From Spirochaetota bacterium (lineage in GTDB: Bacteria; Spirochaetota; JAGLSM01), in contig JAGLSM010000146.1 in assembly GCA_023135745.1 (NCBI GenBank), forward strand, positions 1 to 5,725: a DNA stretch of 5,725 nt, written 5' to 3'. Under the pieces are notes generated by a model. That model did no database searches and had not been told where the DNA came from. It saw only the letters and a program-made list of their open reading frames with translations. Numbering within the stretch: the stretch's first letter is position 1; each line of letters opens with the position of its first letter. This document shows positions 1 to 5,725 of the stretch, in pieces. The position numbers and the translations under genes are program-made.

Positions 1-37
1 GAAAAAATAAAATTATTCAAAAAAAGTTCAAAATTTA

Positions 38-64
38 TGTCCCTTTTTGTGGATTCATACGTAT
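38..64 (+). promoter_or_regulatory. 27-base upstream motif, copy 1 (candidate promoter or operator of the GH16 gene)
   Basis: The motif starts with TGTCCCTTTTT (38-48), passes through GTGGA, and ends with TTCATACGTAT (54-64). The last eight bases, ATACGTAT (57-64), are a perfect palindrome. The same motif recurs at 3025-3051 upstream of the second gene with only three mismatches (positions 49, 50 and 53). It ends 44 bases before the ATG at 109. If TGTCCC acts as an upstream element, an 18-base spacer leads to TATTAA (62-67), which could serve as a -10 box. Whether it is a core promoter, an activator site or a dispersed repeat cannot be told from two copies. Confidence 0.55.
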
Positions 65-96
65 TAAAAAAGACAAGCTTCAAAAAAATAATTAAA

Positions 97-102
97 AAGG
101 TG
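97..102 (+). promoter_or_regulatory. Ribosome-binding site deciding the start of the GH16 gene
   Basis: AAGGTG lies six bases before the ATG at 109 and resembles the consensus AAGGAG. No comparable purine-rich site precedes the upstream in-frame ATG at 37. This supports a start at 109. Confidence 0.55.
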
Positions 103-108
103 TATACA

Positions 109-2835
109 ATGACCTGTAAAATCAGCTTACTTTTCACAATTTTATTTGCTGTCTTCTTTTCCTCCGGTACTCAGGATATTTTAATTGATAACGGTAAAAA
201 CTCGCAGTTCAATCTGCAGATAAAAATAGACAGTCTTTCCAGATCAGTAACCCCTCTTTCAATTAAAGATTTATCTATCTTTGTCAATGACACGGTTAAC
301 GGTGCGAAATTAAAAGACATTAGCTGGGTTCCAGGTGGAACCAATACGGCAATTGGTCTAAATATTGAATACAATAAGAAATACACAGTCTCAGTCATTC
401 ATAATGAAGGGGATACCAATAATGCAGTCACTTCATCAGTAGATGTGACTCTTTCTCCCGGAATGGGTGCTCTTGTTAAGGTTATTCCGGGTGATACAAA
501 GAGCCTGTCTGTAACATATTTTAGTGTTCAGGACGCACCTGCGGGGTTCACCCTTGTCTGGCAGGAAGACTTTAATACTCTTAATACAAGTATCTGGAAT
601 ATAGAGACAGGATCAGGAGTTAATGGTTGGGGTAACTGGGAATTACAATGCTACACAGACCGCCCTGATAATGTATATATAGAAAACGGCAATCTTGTCA
701 TTAAAGCAATCAGGGAAGACTTCGTTGATCAAAAGGGTGAGACAAAATCATTTACCTCTGCCCGTTTGAACACCCTTGGTAAGGTGTCGTTTAAATATGG
801 AAAAATCCGCGCGAGAATCAAGGTGCCATATGGTAAGGGTATATGGCCGGCATTCTGGATGCTTGGGGACAGTTTTCCTGATATTGGCTGGGCATACTGC
901 GGTGAAATAGATATAATGGAAGTAAAAGCAGGAGATCCCGGAGATATAAAAAACAATATAGTATATGGTACTGCTCATTGGCATAATGGAATTAAGAATG
1001 TAGAATATGGATTGCCTTATACTCACTCGTCTCCATTCTATGAGGATTATTATATTTTTGAAGCAGAGTGGGATGGAACATATATCCACACAAGGGTGGC
1101 AGCTACTGAGGAAGAATTAAATACTAAAGCTCCATTTTGGTCTATTCTTATTATTGATGAACTTCAGGCTTTTAAAGATAAGTATTTTCATCTCCTTTTG
1201 AATGTGGCAGTTGGGGGATTATTTACCGGTATTACTCATGAAAGCGGCATAACAACCCACATGCCGCAGAAGATGTTAGTTGACTGGATCAAGGTTTATC
1301 AAAGACCAAATATAGGTTCTGATATTAAAACATCTATCAACACAACGGTTTCTATCGACAATATCAAAAACAACGGCACACTTAATTCAGGCGCAATTAT
1401 TGGAAAGGCATTTTCTGCCGGAACAATTCAGCAGATAGAGGTGAAGGTGGATAACGAAGAATTTGCAGTTGCCGAAGGTACGGATAACTGGAAGTTCAAG
1501 CTTCCAGTTTCGGCCAATAGATGGAAAACAAGGAGTACTCATACAATCAGTGTAAGGGCTAAAGATGTTAATGGATTATATACTGATGTTGTTACAGTAA
1601 CCATAAAGAAAGGTGTGAATAAGGATATCAACGGCGATGGATATTCTGATCTTGTTGTGGCAGGTGGGAAAGTTTATATTTTTAACGGGAGAGCAACAGG
1701 TATTCCCAGTGGCCATTCATCTACTGCTGATTCAATAATTACAGGTTCATCTAAGGCTAATGTTATTGGTGATATAAATGGTGATGGCTACGCCGATCTT
1801 ATGGTTTCATCTTTGGATGAATCTCTATATGTTTTCCATGGTAAATCAAGTGGTCTTTCATCAGGGGACATTTCTTCTGCAGATAAAGTTATTACAGGGG
1901 TTAATGCCAACAGTTTAATTATATCTGATATAAATAATGATGGATATTCTGATCTAATTGCAGGTTCATCTTCTTCGCAGAAAGTTTACATTTTATACGG
2001 AGGGTTGAGCGGTATTTCAGTAAATAGCGGTGATTCTTCCGATGCTGTATTAGATGGAGAAACAGGTTTTGGATTATCTATTGCTGCTGGTGATATTAAT
2101 GGAGATGGTTATATAGACATTGTTGTCAGTCAAGAAGGCTTTACTATAGGTTTAAATAATACGCATGGTATTATTCATTGTTTTTTAGGGAGTTCTTCAG
2201 GAATTAGTTCAAAAAATGCTTCTCAGGCAGATTCTAAAATAACAAAGATCTCCAGCCTATTGAGAGGTCGTTTTGGAGATACACTTTCAATAGGGGATAT
2301 CAATGGTGATGGATATGGGGATTTAATAATATCAGGATATACTGGAGTAACAGCAACACCAAGTGGTTCTACTATATCAACAGTTTATATTTATAATGGA
2401 AGTACAACGGGGATTTCAACAAGAGATGCCGGTGCATATTCAGCGACTCTCCATGGGTGTGAGGTTGGTCCTATTGTGGGCGATATTAATAATGATGGAT
2501 ATTCCGATGTTTTGGTTATTCAACTGACTAAGTCAGGGAGTCTTGTAGATTCTGGACGTCTTGGATTCTTTTATGGGAATGAAAACGGGTTTCCCCAATA
2601 TAGTATTCCAGATAAATCTTTTTCGGATTCGGATGGAATTAAACCTTCAAGAAAATACTTATTGAGAGACCTTAATGGGGATGGGTATCAGGATATTGTC
2701 TCTTTCTCAACCATGAAATCTACTTTTACTAGCAGTGATTATGTATATTTATTCACTTTTAATAGTGGGTATACAGAGATTGTATCTAAAGCAGTCCTTA
2801 ACGGGTTTTCGCTGTTTGTACCGATTAATAAATAA
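109..2835 (+). CDS. Exported GH16 beta-glucanase (laminarinase-like) with Ig-like module and seven-repeat FG-GAP propeller
   Basis: Predicted secreted endo-beta-1,3-glucanase-type hydrolase of 908 residues, numbered from the ATG at 109. Residues 1-22 form a signal peptide (Lys4, then a Leu/Phe-rich core, then SSGT) without a lipobox Cys. Residues 25-143 are an unrecognised beta-rich region. Residues 147-398 are a GH16 domain: WGNWELQ (174-180), GIWPAFWMLG (244-253), the active site EIDIME (266-271), HW (290-291), LNVAVGG (364-370) and VDWIKVYQ (391-398). By family knowledge Glu266 is the nucleophile, Asp268 assists and Glu271 is the acid/base. The EXDXXE spacing is the beta-bulge form found in laminarinases, agarases and carrageenases, so the exact substrate is inferred. 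Residues 405-502 resemble an Ig-like module. Residues 504-908 carry seven FG-GAP repeats. The frame extends up to ATG 37, but that start lacks a ribosome-binding site, overlaps the repeated upstream motif and would place 24 residues before the signal peptide. The gene looks intact. Confidence 0.9.
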   Translation: MTCKISLLFTILFAVFFSSGTQDILIDNGKNSQFNLQIKIDSLSRSVTPLSIKDLSIFVNDTVNGAKLKDISWVPGGTNTAIGLNIEYNKKYTVSVIHNEGDTNNAVTSSVDVTLSPGMGALVKVIPGDTKSLSVTYFSVQDAPAGFTLVWQEDFNTLNTSIWNIETGSGVNGWGNWELQCYTDRPDNVYIENGNLVIKAIREDFVDQKGETKSFTSARLNTLGKVSFKYGKIRARIKVPYGKGIWPAFWMLGDSFPDIGWAYCGEIDIMEVKAGDPGDIKNNIVYGTAHWHNGIKNVEYGLPYTHSSPFYEDYYIFEAEWDGTYIHTRVAATEEELNTKAPFWSILIIDELQAFKDKYFHLLLNVAVGGLFTGITHESGITTHMPQKMLVDWIKVYQRPNIGSDIKTSINTTVSIDNIKNNGTLNSGAIIGKAFSAGTIQQIEVKVDNEEFAVAEGTDNWKFKLPVSANRWKTRSTHTISVRAKDVNGLYTDVVTVTIKKGVNKDINGDGYSDLVVAGGKVYIFNGRATGIPSGHSSTADSIITGSSKANVIGDINGDGYADLMVSSLDESLYVFHGKSSGLSSGDISSADKVITGVNANSLIISDINNDGYSDLIAGSSSSQKVYILYGGLSGISVNSGDSSDAVLDGETGFGLSIAAGDINGDGYIDIVVSQEGFTIGLNNTHGIIHCFLGSSSGISSKNASQADSKITKISSLLRGRFGDTLSIGDINGDGYGDLIISGYTGVTATPSGSTISTVYIYNGSTTGISTRDAGAYSATLHGCEVGPIVGDINNDGYSDVLVIQLTKSGSLVDSGRLGFFYGNENGFPQYSIPDKSFSDSDGIKPSRKYLLRDLNGDGYQDIVSFSTMKSTFTSSDYVYLFTFNSGYTEIVSKAVLNGFSLFVPINK
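1624..2694 (+). repeat. Seven FG-GAP/VCBS calcium-binding repeats (predicted seven-bladed beta-propeller)
   Basis: Within the GH16 protein the motif D-[IL]-N-[GN]-D-G-Y-x-D occurs seven times, starting at residues 506, 555, 607, 662, 730, 792 and 854. Spacing is 49, 52, 55, 68, 62 and 62 residues. Between most motifs lies a conserved strand of the type VYIFNG or VYILYGG followed by a Gly-Ile/Leu-Ser turn. This is the FG-GAP/VCBS pattern of integrin-alpha-like propellers, in which each Asp/Asn-rich loop binds calcium. Seven motifs match the canonical blade number, and 46 residues after the last motif are enough to finish the final blade, so the propeller looks complete. Its role (surface adhesion, polymer binding or calcium-dependent stability) is not shown by the sequence. 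Confidence 0.88.
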
Positions 2836-2836
2836 T

Positions 2837-2868
2837 CTTTGCGTTTTATCGCAGATAAATTTGCAAAG
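2837..2868 (+). terminator. Hairpin just after the GH16 stop codon (weak terminator candidate)
   Basis: One base after the TAA, CTTTGC (2837-2842) pairs with GCAAAG (2863-2868), and inside it TTTATC (2845-2850) pairs with GATAAA (2854-2859) around a GCA loop. One G-U pair and a few unpaired bases join the two stems. Position suggests transcript termination or 3' end protection, but no T-run follows, so it is not a classic intrinsic terminator. Confidence 0.35.
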
Positions 2869-2873
2869 GTAAA

Positions 2874-2908
2874 TATAATTTACTATAATATTAGTATTAT
2901 AAATTATA
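2874..2908. repeat. AT-only inverted repeat
   Basis: TATAATTTA (2874-2882) is complementary to TAAATTATA (2900-2908), and TAATA (2886-2890) to TATTA (2895-2899) around a TTAG loop. This makes a 14-pair stem with a three-base CTA bulge on the left arm. Almost all pairs are A-T, so part of the symmetry may be chance in an AT-rich spacer. No function can be assigned. Confidence 0.35.
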
Positions 2909-2918
2909 TAAGGCAGGG

Positions 2919-2946
2919 GTAAAGACGCGATTAATCGCGTCTTTAC
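2919..2946. repeat. Perfect 28-base palindrome, likely dispersed intergenic repeat
   Basis: GTAAAGACGCGATT (2919-2932) is followed directly by its exact reverse complement AATCGCGTCTTTAC (2933-2946), with no unpaired centre. As RNA it would fold into a long hairpin on either strand. It is richer in G+C than the flanking AT-rich spacer. From memory, palindromes with a core like AGACGCGATTAATCGCGTCT are frequent dispersed intergenic repeats in some cyanobacterial and Bacteroidota-type genomes; I could not verify that here. It could also end transcription from gene 1, but ACAAAG rather than a T-run follows it. Confidence 0.7.
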
Positions 2947-3024
2947 AAAGATATCGCCGACGTTCTTATGTTAACCTGAGTAAAATGGATAAATAGTTAT
3001 TTTTTTAGTTTTTATCAGAATTAT
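2947..3024. other. Intergenic spacer without recognised features
   Basis: Between the palindrome and the second upstream motif I see no start codon with a ribosome-binding site leading to a plausible small protein. There is no RNA-like fold beyond short AT-rich stretches. The first part (about 2947-2981) looks richer in G+C than the rest and may belong to the same dispersed repeat as the palindrome. Confidence 0.4.
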
Positions 3025-3051
3025 TGTCCCTTTTTACGGTTTCATACGTAT
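3025..3051 (+). promoter_or_regulatory. 27-base upstream motif, copy 2 (candidate promoter or operator of the C11 peptidase gene)
   Basis: The second copy of the motif at 38-64 begins TGTCCCTTTTT (3025-3035), continues ACGGT, and ends TTCATACGTAT (3041-3051), including the palindrome ATACGTAT (3044-3051). It matches copy 1 at 24 of 27 positions. Weaker similarity (TCARAATT) extends about ten bases upstream of both. It lies 74 bases before the ATG at 3126, against 44 for copy 1. At the same 18-base distance from TGTCCC there is TATATA (3049-3054), a possible -10 box. The surrounding sequence is otherwise unrelated between the two copies, so the conservation looks functional. Confidence 0.55.
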
Positions 3052-3114
3052 ATAACATTGAGAGCATTGTTATTTCTAATAAAATTCTCAATCAATATAA
3101 AATTTAAAAAAAGT

Positions 3115-3119
3115 AGGAG
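3115..3119 (+). promoter_or_regulatory. Ribosome-binding site of the C11 peptidase gene
   Basis: AGGAG ends six bases before the ATG at 3126, a textbook Shine-Dalgarno placement. It fixes the start, which is also immediately followed by a lipoprotein signal peptide. Confidence 0.8.
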
Positions 3120-3125
3120 TTAAAA

Positions 3126-5725
3126 ATGAAATTTTTCAAATTATTGTTGTTAATTTCAATCATTGTTTTGGCAATTGGCTGCGCGGGAACCGATCCGGTT
3201 ACACCTGAAGATCAGAACCGCAAACCAATAGCCAACGCGGGCAGCGACATTACCGTCAAAATTGGTGAAACTGTCAATCTTAATGGGGCGCTTTCCAGTG
3301 ACCCTGATTCAGATGTTATTACCTATGTTTGGTCTTTTACAAGTAAGCCTGCAGGAAGTGTTTCCAGTCTTGGTAATGCAGACACAGTTACCAATGCTTC
3401 TTTTGTTCCTGATAAAGAAGGACAGTATGTTGTATCATTAATTGTTAATGATGGAAAGTTGGACAGCGAAGTTGATACTGTAATTATTACTGTTAATCTG
3501 TATAATCCGGATCTTACACCTTACGGTTTAAGCTGTAATGTAACTGAAGTTTTACAAAATGAATTAATCCAAATTATATCCAGTATAAGTAATATCTGGA
3601 AAGGCGCTTCGGGATCCTTTAGACTTGCTTATTATCTTTCTTCAGACACAATAATTACTACTTCGGATACTTTTCTCGGATATGCCGGATTCGCTTCTCT
3701 TTTATCGAATGAGACAGTTAGTTTAATAACTAATTTAACTGTTTCAGACTCAGTATTTGCCGGTAATTATTACGTTGGTGTAATTGCTGATTATCAGAAT
3801 ACAATTACTGAAGAAGATGAAAACAATAATACTGCATATGTTGTTTCGCAGTTAGAAGTTATTGCCCCGACAAAAAATATCGTTAATGAATCATTTTCTG
3901 CTCCTGCGTCTGTAATTTCCGGTCAGAGTTCTGTATTGGTGCCTTATTCTTTAACCAATACCGGTAATACAGCAACCGGCAATTTCAGGGTTGGTGTTTA
4001 CCTTTCTGAAGACAGTACTATTACAACAGGAGATACACTGATTGGGAATACAACAATTTCTTTAGGTGCGCTAAGCAGTACTTCAGGGAATATTTCTTCA
4101 ACAATTCCATATTCTACTTCCAAGAAGACTTATTACATTGGTATAATTGCTGATGATCAGAATGCTGTTACAGAAAGTAATGAAGGTGATAATACACAGC
4201 TGTCTTCAAGCGATACAGAAATCACACCTCAAAATGTGGATTGGGTTGTTATGGTTTATATAGCGGCAGATAATTCTCTATCAAGCTATGGAGCAACAGA
4301 CATTAATGAAATGAAAGCAGCTAATCTTGGTGGTCAAAAGGTGAGGGTTATTACACTAATTGACCAAAACACTAGCGCTGATACATATCTTTATGAAGTA
4401 TTTAATGGCAAGACAGTTCAATTGGCAAGTACTGAATTAGCATTAAATGCGTCAGGGTCGGGTGAATTGAATACCGGAGACCCTGCAAATCTTTCAAAAT
4501 TCATTGAGTATGTTACAAATAATTATGAAGCAACAAATTATTCGTTAGTCATTTGGAATCATGGAGGCGGTTGGAGAAGTGCAACTCGTACAATATCCGG
4601 AACAAAATCATTTAGTTTTAAAACCAAACCTGTAAAATCGGATACTTCTTCTCCCTTAACTAAAGATATTTCTTGGGATGACACATCTGGTTCATTTTTA
4701 GGCAATGATGACGTTCAAAATGTATTACAAAATAAGGGAATTAGTCTGCTTTGTATGGATGCATGTTTTATGGGAATGGTAGAGACAGCTTATGAGCTTA
4801 GAAAGAGTGTCACAGGAAGTGATTATCTTGTTTTCTCTGAGAATACAGAACCAGCAGGTGGATATCCTTACACAACTATTCTTAATCATTTTCTGGCGGC
4901 ATCTGATACAAGTGCTATAAACTTTGCTACAATTATTGTAAATGACTATGTGAATTCTTATGGAGCTTCAACCGGGGTCACTCAATCTGCGATAGATCTT
5001 TCAAAAATTGGACAGGTTGTGAGTGACCTTAACAACTTTGTTACCTTTTTAGGTGGTCAGTCCCAGAGTAGTCTGGATACGGCAAGACAAAATGTAGAAT
5101 CATATGATTCAATTTATTATTCTGAATTTGTTGATCTCTGGGATCTAGCGGATCAGTTTGTAGATGCAAGTGCCACAACATTGAAGAATTCGATTTCTAC
5201 TGCTGTTATTGCTAATGCAAGTAGAAGTGGTAAGCCAAATGCTAAAGGATTATCAATCAATTTTCCATTATATGGATATGATACTACATATATAGATTCA
5301 AATAATACAAGGAATATAGATTTCCTTGTTGACTCTACATGGGATAATTTTCTTGAAGGGAAAGCGTTTGTTGACCCTCATGAACCCTCTGATAATTCAT
5401 TAGGTGGTGCTATTGTGAATAACGGTTATTCTGGTTCTGCCTATACTGGCAATGCTTATGATGATGATATATATACATTAACAGTAACTGCTGGTGGATC
5501 AATCTCTGTGTCTTTAACTTCTGTTCCGTCTAATGGTGATCTTGATATTTACTTATTGAATGCTGCTCTAACACAAGTAGCTAGTAGTGATAGCGGGACA
5601 CTTGGGATAAGCGAGTTTATTAATTATTCCGGTGCAACGGTGCAAACCTATTATTTGGTTGTTACGTATTATCAACCGTGGTATTTTCCATATTTTAATA
5701 TTAGTGATCCTTATGATATTGCCTT
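3126..5725 (+). CDS. Lipoprotein clostripain-family (C11) cysteine peptidase with PKD, two CARDB and PPC modules, 3' end cut off
   Basis: The frame is open from ATG 3126 to the window edge: 866 complete codons and no stop, so the C terminus is missing. Residues 1-19 are a lipoprotein signal (Lys2 and Lys5, a hydrophobic core, then LAIGC with Cys19 as the lipidated residue). The mature protein should therefore be membrane-anchored, probably outside the cytoplasm. Residues 33-123 are a PKD-type beta-sandwich (PIANAGSD at 34-41, SSDPDSD at 57-63). Residues 127-243 and 249-365 are two CARDB modules. Residues 373-742 are a C11 peptidase: WVVMVYIAADNSL at the start, NHGGGW with catalytic His479, and MDACFMGM with catalytic Cys547, ending in KGLSINFP and WDNFLEG. 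Residues 752-866 begin a PPC domain (HEPSDNS; DLDIYLLN). Known C11 enzymes cut after Arg or Lys and mature by self-cleavage between His and Cys; here that stretch holds R488, K494, K499, K501, K504 and K513. Specificity is inferred, not seen. Confidence 0.9.
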   Translation, partial: MKFFKLLLLISIIVLAIGCAGTDPVTPEDQNRKPIANAGSDITVKIGETVNLNGALSSDPDSDVITYVWSFTSKPAGSVSSLGNADTVTNASFVPDKEGQYVVSLIVNDGKLDSEVDTVIITVNLYNPDLTPYGLSCNVTEVLQNELIQIISSISNIWKGASGSFRLAYYLSSDTIITTSDTFLGYAGFASLLSNETVSLITNLTVSDSVFAGNYYVGVIADYQNTITEEDENNNTAYVVSQLEVIAPTKNIVNESFSAPASVISGQSSVLVPYSLTNTGNTATGNFRVGVYLSEDSTITTGDTLIGNTTISLGALSSTSGNISSTIPYSTSKKTYYIGIIADDQNAVTESNEGDNTQLSSSDTEITPQNVDWVVMVYIAADNSLSSYGATDINEMKAANLGGQKVRVITLIDQNTSADTYLYEVFNGKTVQLASTELALNASGSGELNTGDPANLSKFIEYVTNNYEATNYSLVIWNHGGGWRSATRTISGTKSFSFKTKPVKSDTSSPLTKDISWDDTSGSFLGNDDVQNVLQNKGISLLCMDACFMGMVETAYELRKSVTGSDYLVFSENTEPAGGYPYTTILNHFLAASDTSAINFATIIVNDYVNSYGASTGVTQSAIDLSKIGQVVSDLNNFVTFLGGQSQSSLDTARQNVESYDSIYYSEFVDLWDLADQFVDASATTLKNSISTAVIANASRSGKPNAKGLSINFPLYGYDTTYIDSNNTRNIDFLVDSTWDNFLEGKAFVDPHEPSDNSLGGAIVNNGYSGSAYTGNAYDDDIYTLTVTAGGSISVSLTSVPSNGDLDIYLLNAALTQVASSDSGTLGISEFINYSGATVQTYYLVVTYYQPWYFPYFNISDPYDIA
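3504..4220 (+). repeat. Tandem CARDB modules with a nearly identical DNA segment
   Basis: Two adhesion-type modules of about 120 residues sit side by side in the C11 lipoprotein. They share YYLSSDTIITTSDTFLG against VYLSEDSTITTGDTLIG, and YYVGVIADYQN against YYIGIIADDQN, each closing with an acidic ENNNT or EGDNT segment. At the DNA level 3768-3800 and 4131-4163 match at 30 of 33 bases, offset by exactly 363 bases (121 codons). This indicates an internal duplication. CARDB modules are generally thought to act in cell adhesion or substrate positioning. Confidence 0.8.

Noticed and set aside
109..180. GH16 protein as a lipoprotein
   Set aside because: The only Cys near the start is residue 3, before the hydrophobic core. 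The core ends in FFSSGT with Gly where a lipobox would need Cys.
171..398. Open frame of 75 codons on the - strand
   Set aside because: It lies entirely inside the glucanase gene, has no plausible ribosome-binding site or domain, and looks like a shadow of the real coding frame.
729..1089. Two overlapping open frames (75 and 113 codons) on the - strand
   Set aside because: They run opposite the GH16 catalytic domain, whose conserved motifs fix the real frame. Their translations show no family features.
1624..2694. Calcium-loop repeats as cellulosomal dockerin
   Set aside because: There are seven DxNxDGYxD motifs about 50-68 residues apart with propeller strands between them. A dockerin has two such loops roughly 20-30 residues apart.
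2919..2946. Palindrome as a classic intrinsic terminator
   Set aside because: No run of T follows the stem on either strand, so I list it as a repeat.
2836..3125. Small gene or tRNA in the intergenic spacer
   Set aside because: No start with a ribosome-binding site opens a sensible frame, and no cloverleaf arms are visible.
4560..4766. Peptidase as a gingipain (C25) or caspase-like enzyme
   Set aside because: The opening WVVMVYIAADNSL, HGGGW and DACFMGM are clostripain C11 signatures.

Overview
The window (roughly 35-40% G+C by eye) holds two long genes for exported proteins on the + strand, separated by a 290-base gap. There are no RNA genes, phage genes, transposases or CRISPR arrays. Both proteins are built from modules typical of secreted, surface-active bacterial enzymes. 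A lipoprotein signal on the second points to a bacterium with an exported lipoprotein system. The architecture (GH16 with Ig-like and FG-GAP modules; PKD, CARDB, clostripain C11 and PPC) fits an environmental bacterium of the Bacteroidota/FCB group, the Spirochaetota or a related uncultured lineage. The sequence does not settle the phylum. No type IX secretion sorting domain is visible at the C terminus of the complete protein.

Layout. 1-108: AT-rich upstream region with a 27-base motif (38-64) and a ribosome-binding site. 109-2835: an exported beta-glucanase of family GH16 (laminarinase-like, EXDXXE active site), followed by an Ig-like module and seven FG-GAP/VCBS calcium-binding repeats that should form one complete seven-bladed beta-propeller. 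2836-3125: intergenic region with three successive inverted repeats, one of them a perfect 28-base palindrome, followed by a second copy of the 27-base motif (3025-3051) and a good Shine-Dalgarno sequence. 3126 to the right edge: a lipoprotein with PKD, two CARDB modules, a clostripain-type C11 cysteine peptidase with an intact His/Cys pair, and a PPC domain cut by the window end.

How the parts fit. One enzyme attacks beta-glucan and the other attacks protein. Both carry beta-sandwich or propeller modules suited to binding polymers or standing off the cell surface. The main non-coding observation is that the same motif (24 of 27 bases identical) precedes both start codons although the genes are unrelated. 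This suggests a shared promoter or regulator site, and hence a co-expressed set of extracellular depolymerases elsewhere in the genome. That is an inference from two copies. The motif also overlaps the first codons of the longest possible reading frame of gene 1, which supports a start at 109 rather than 37.
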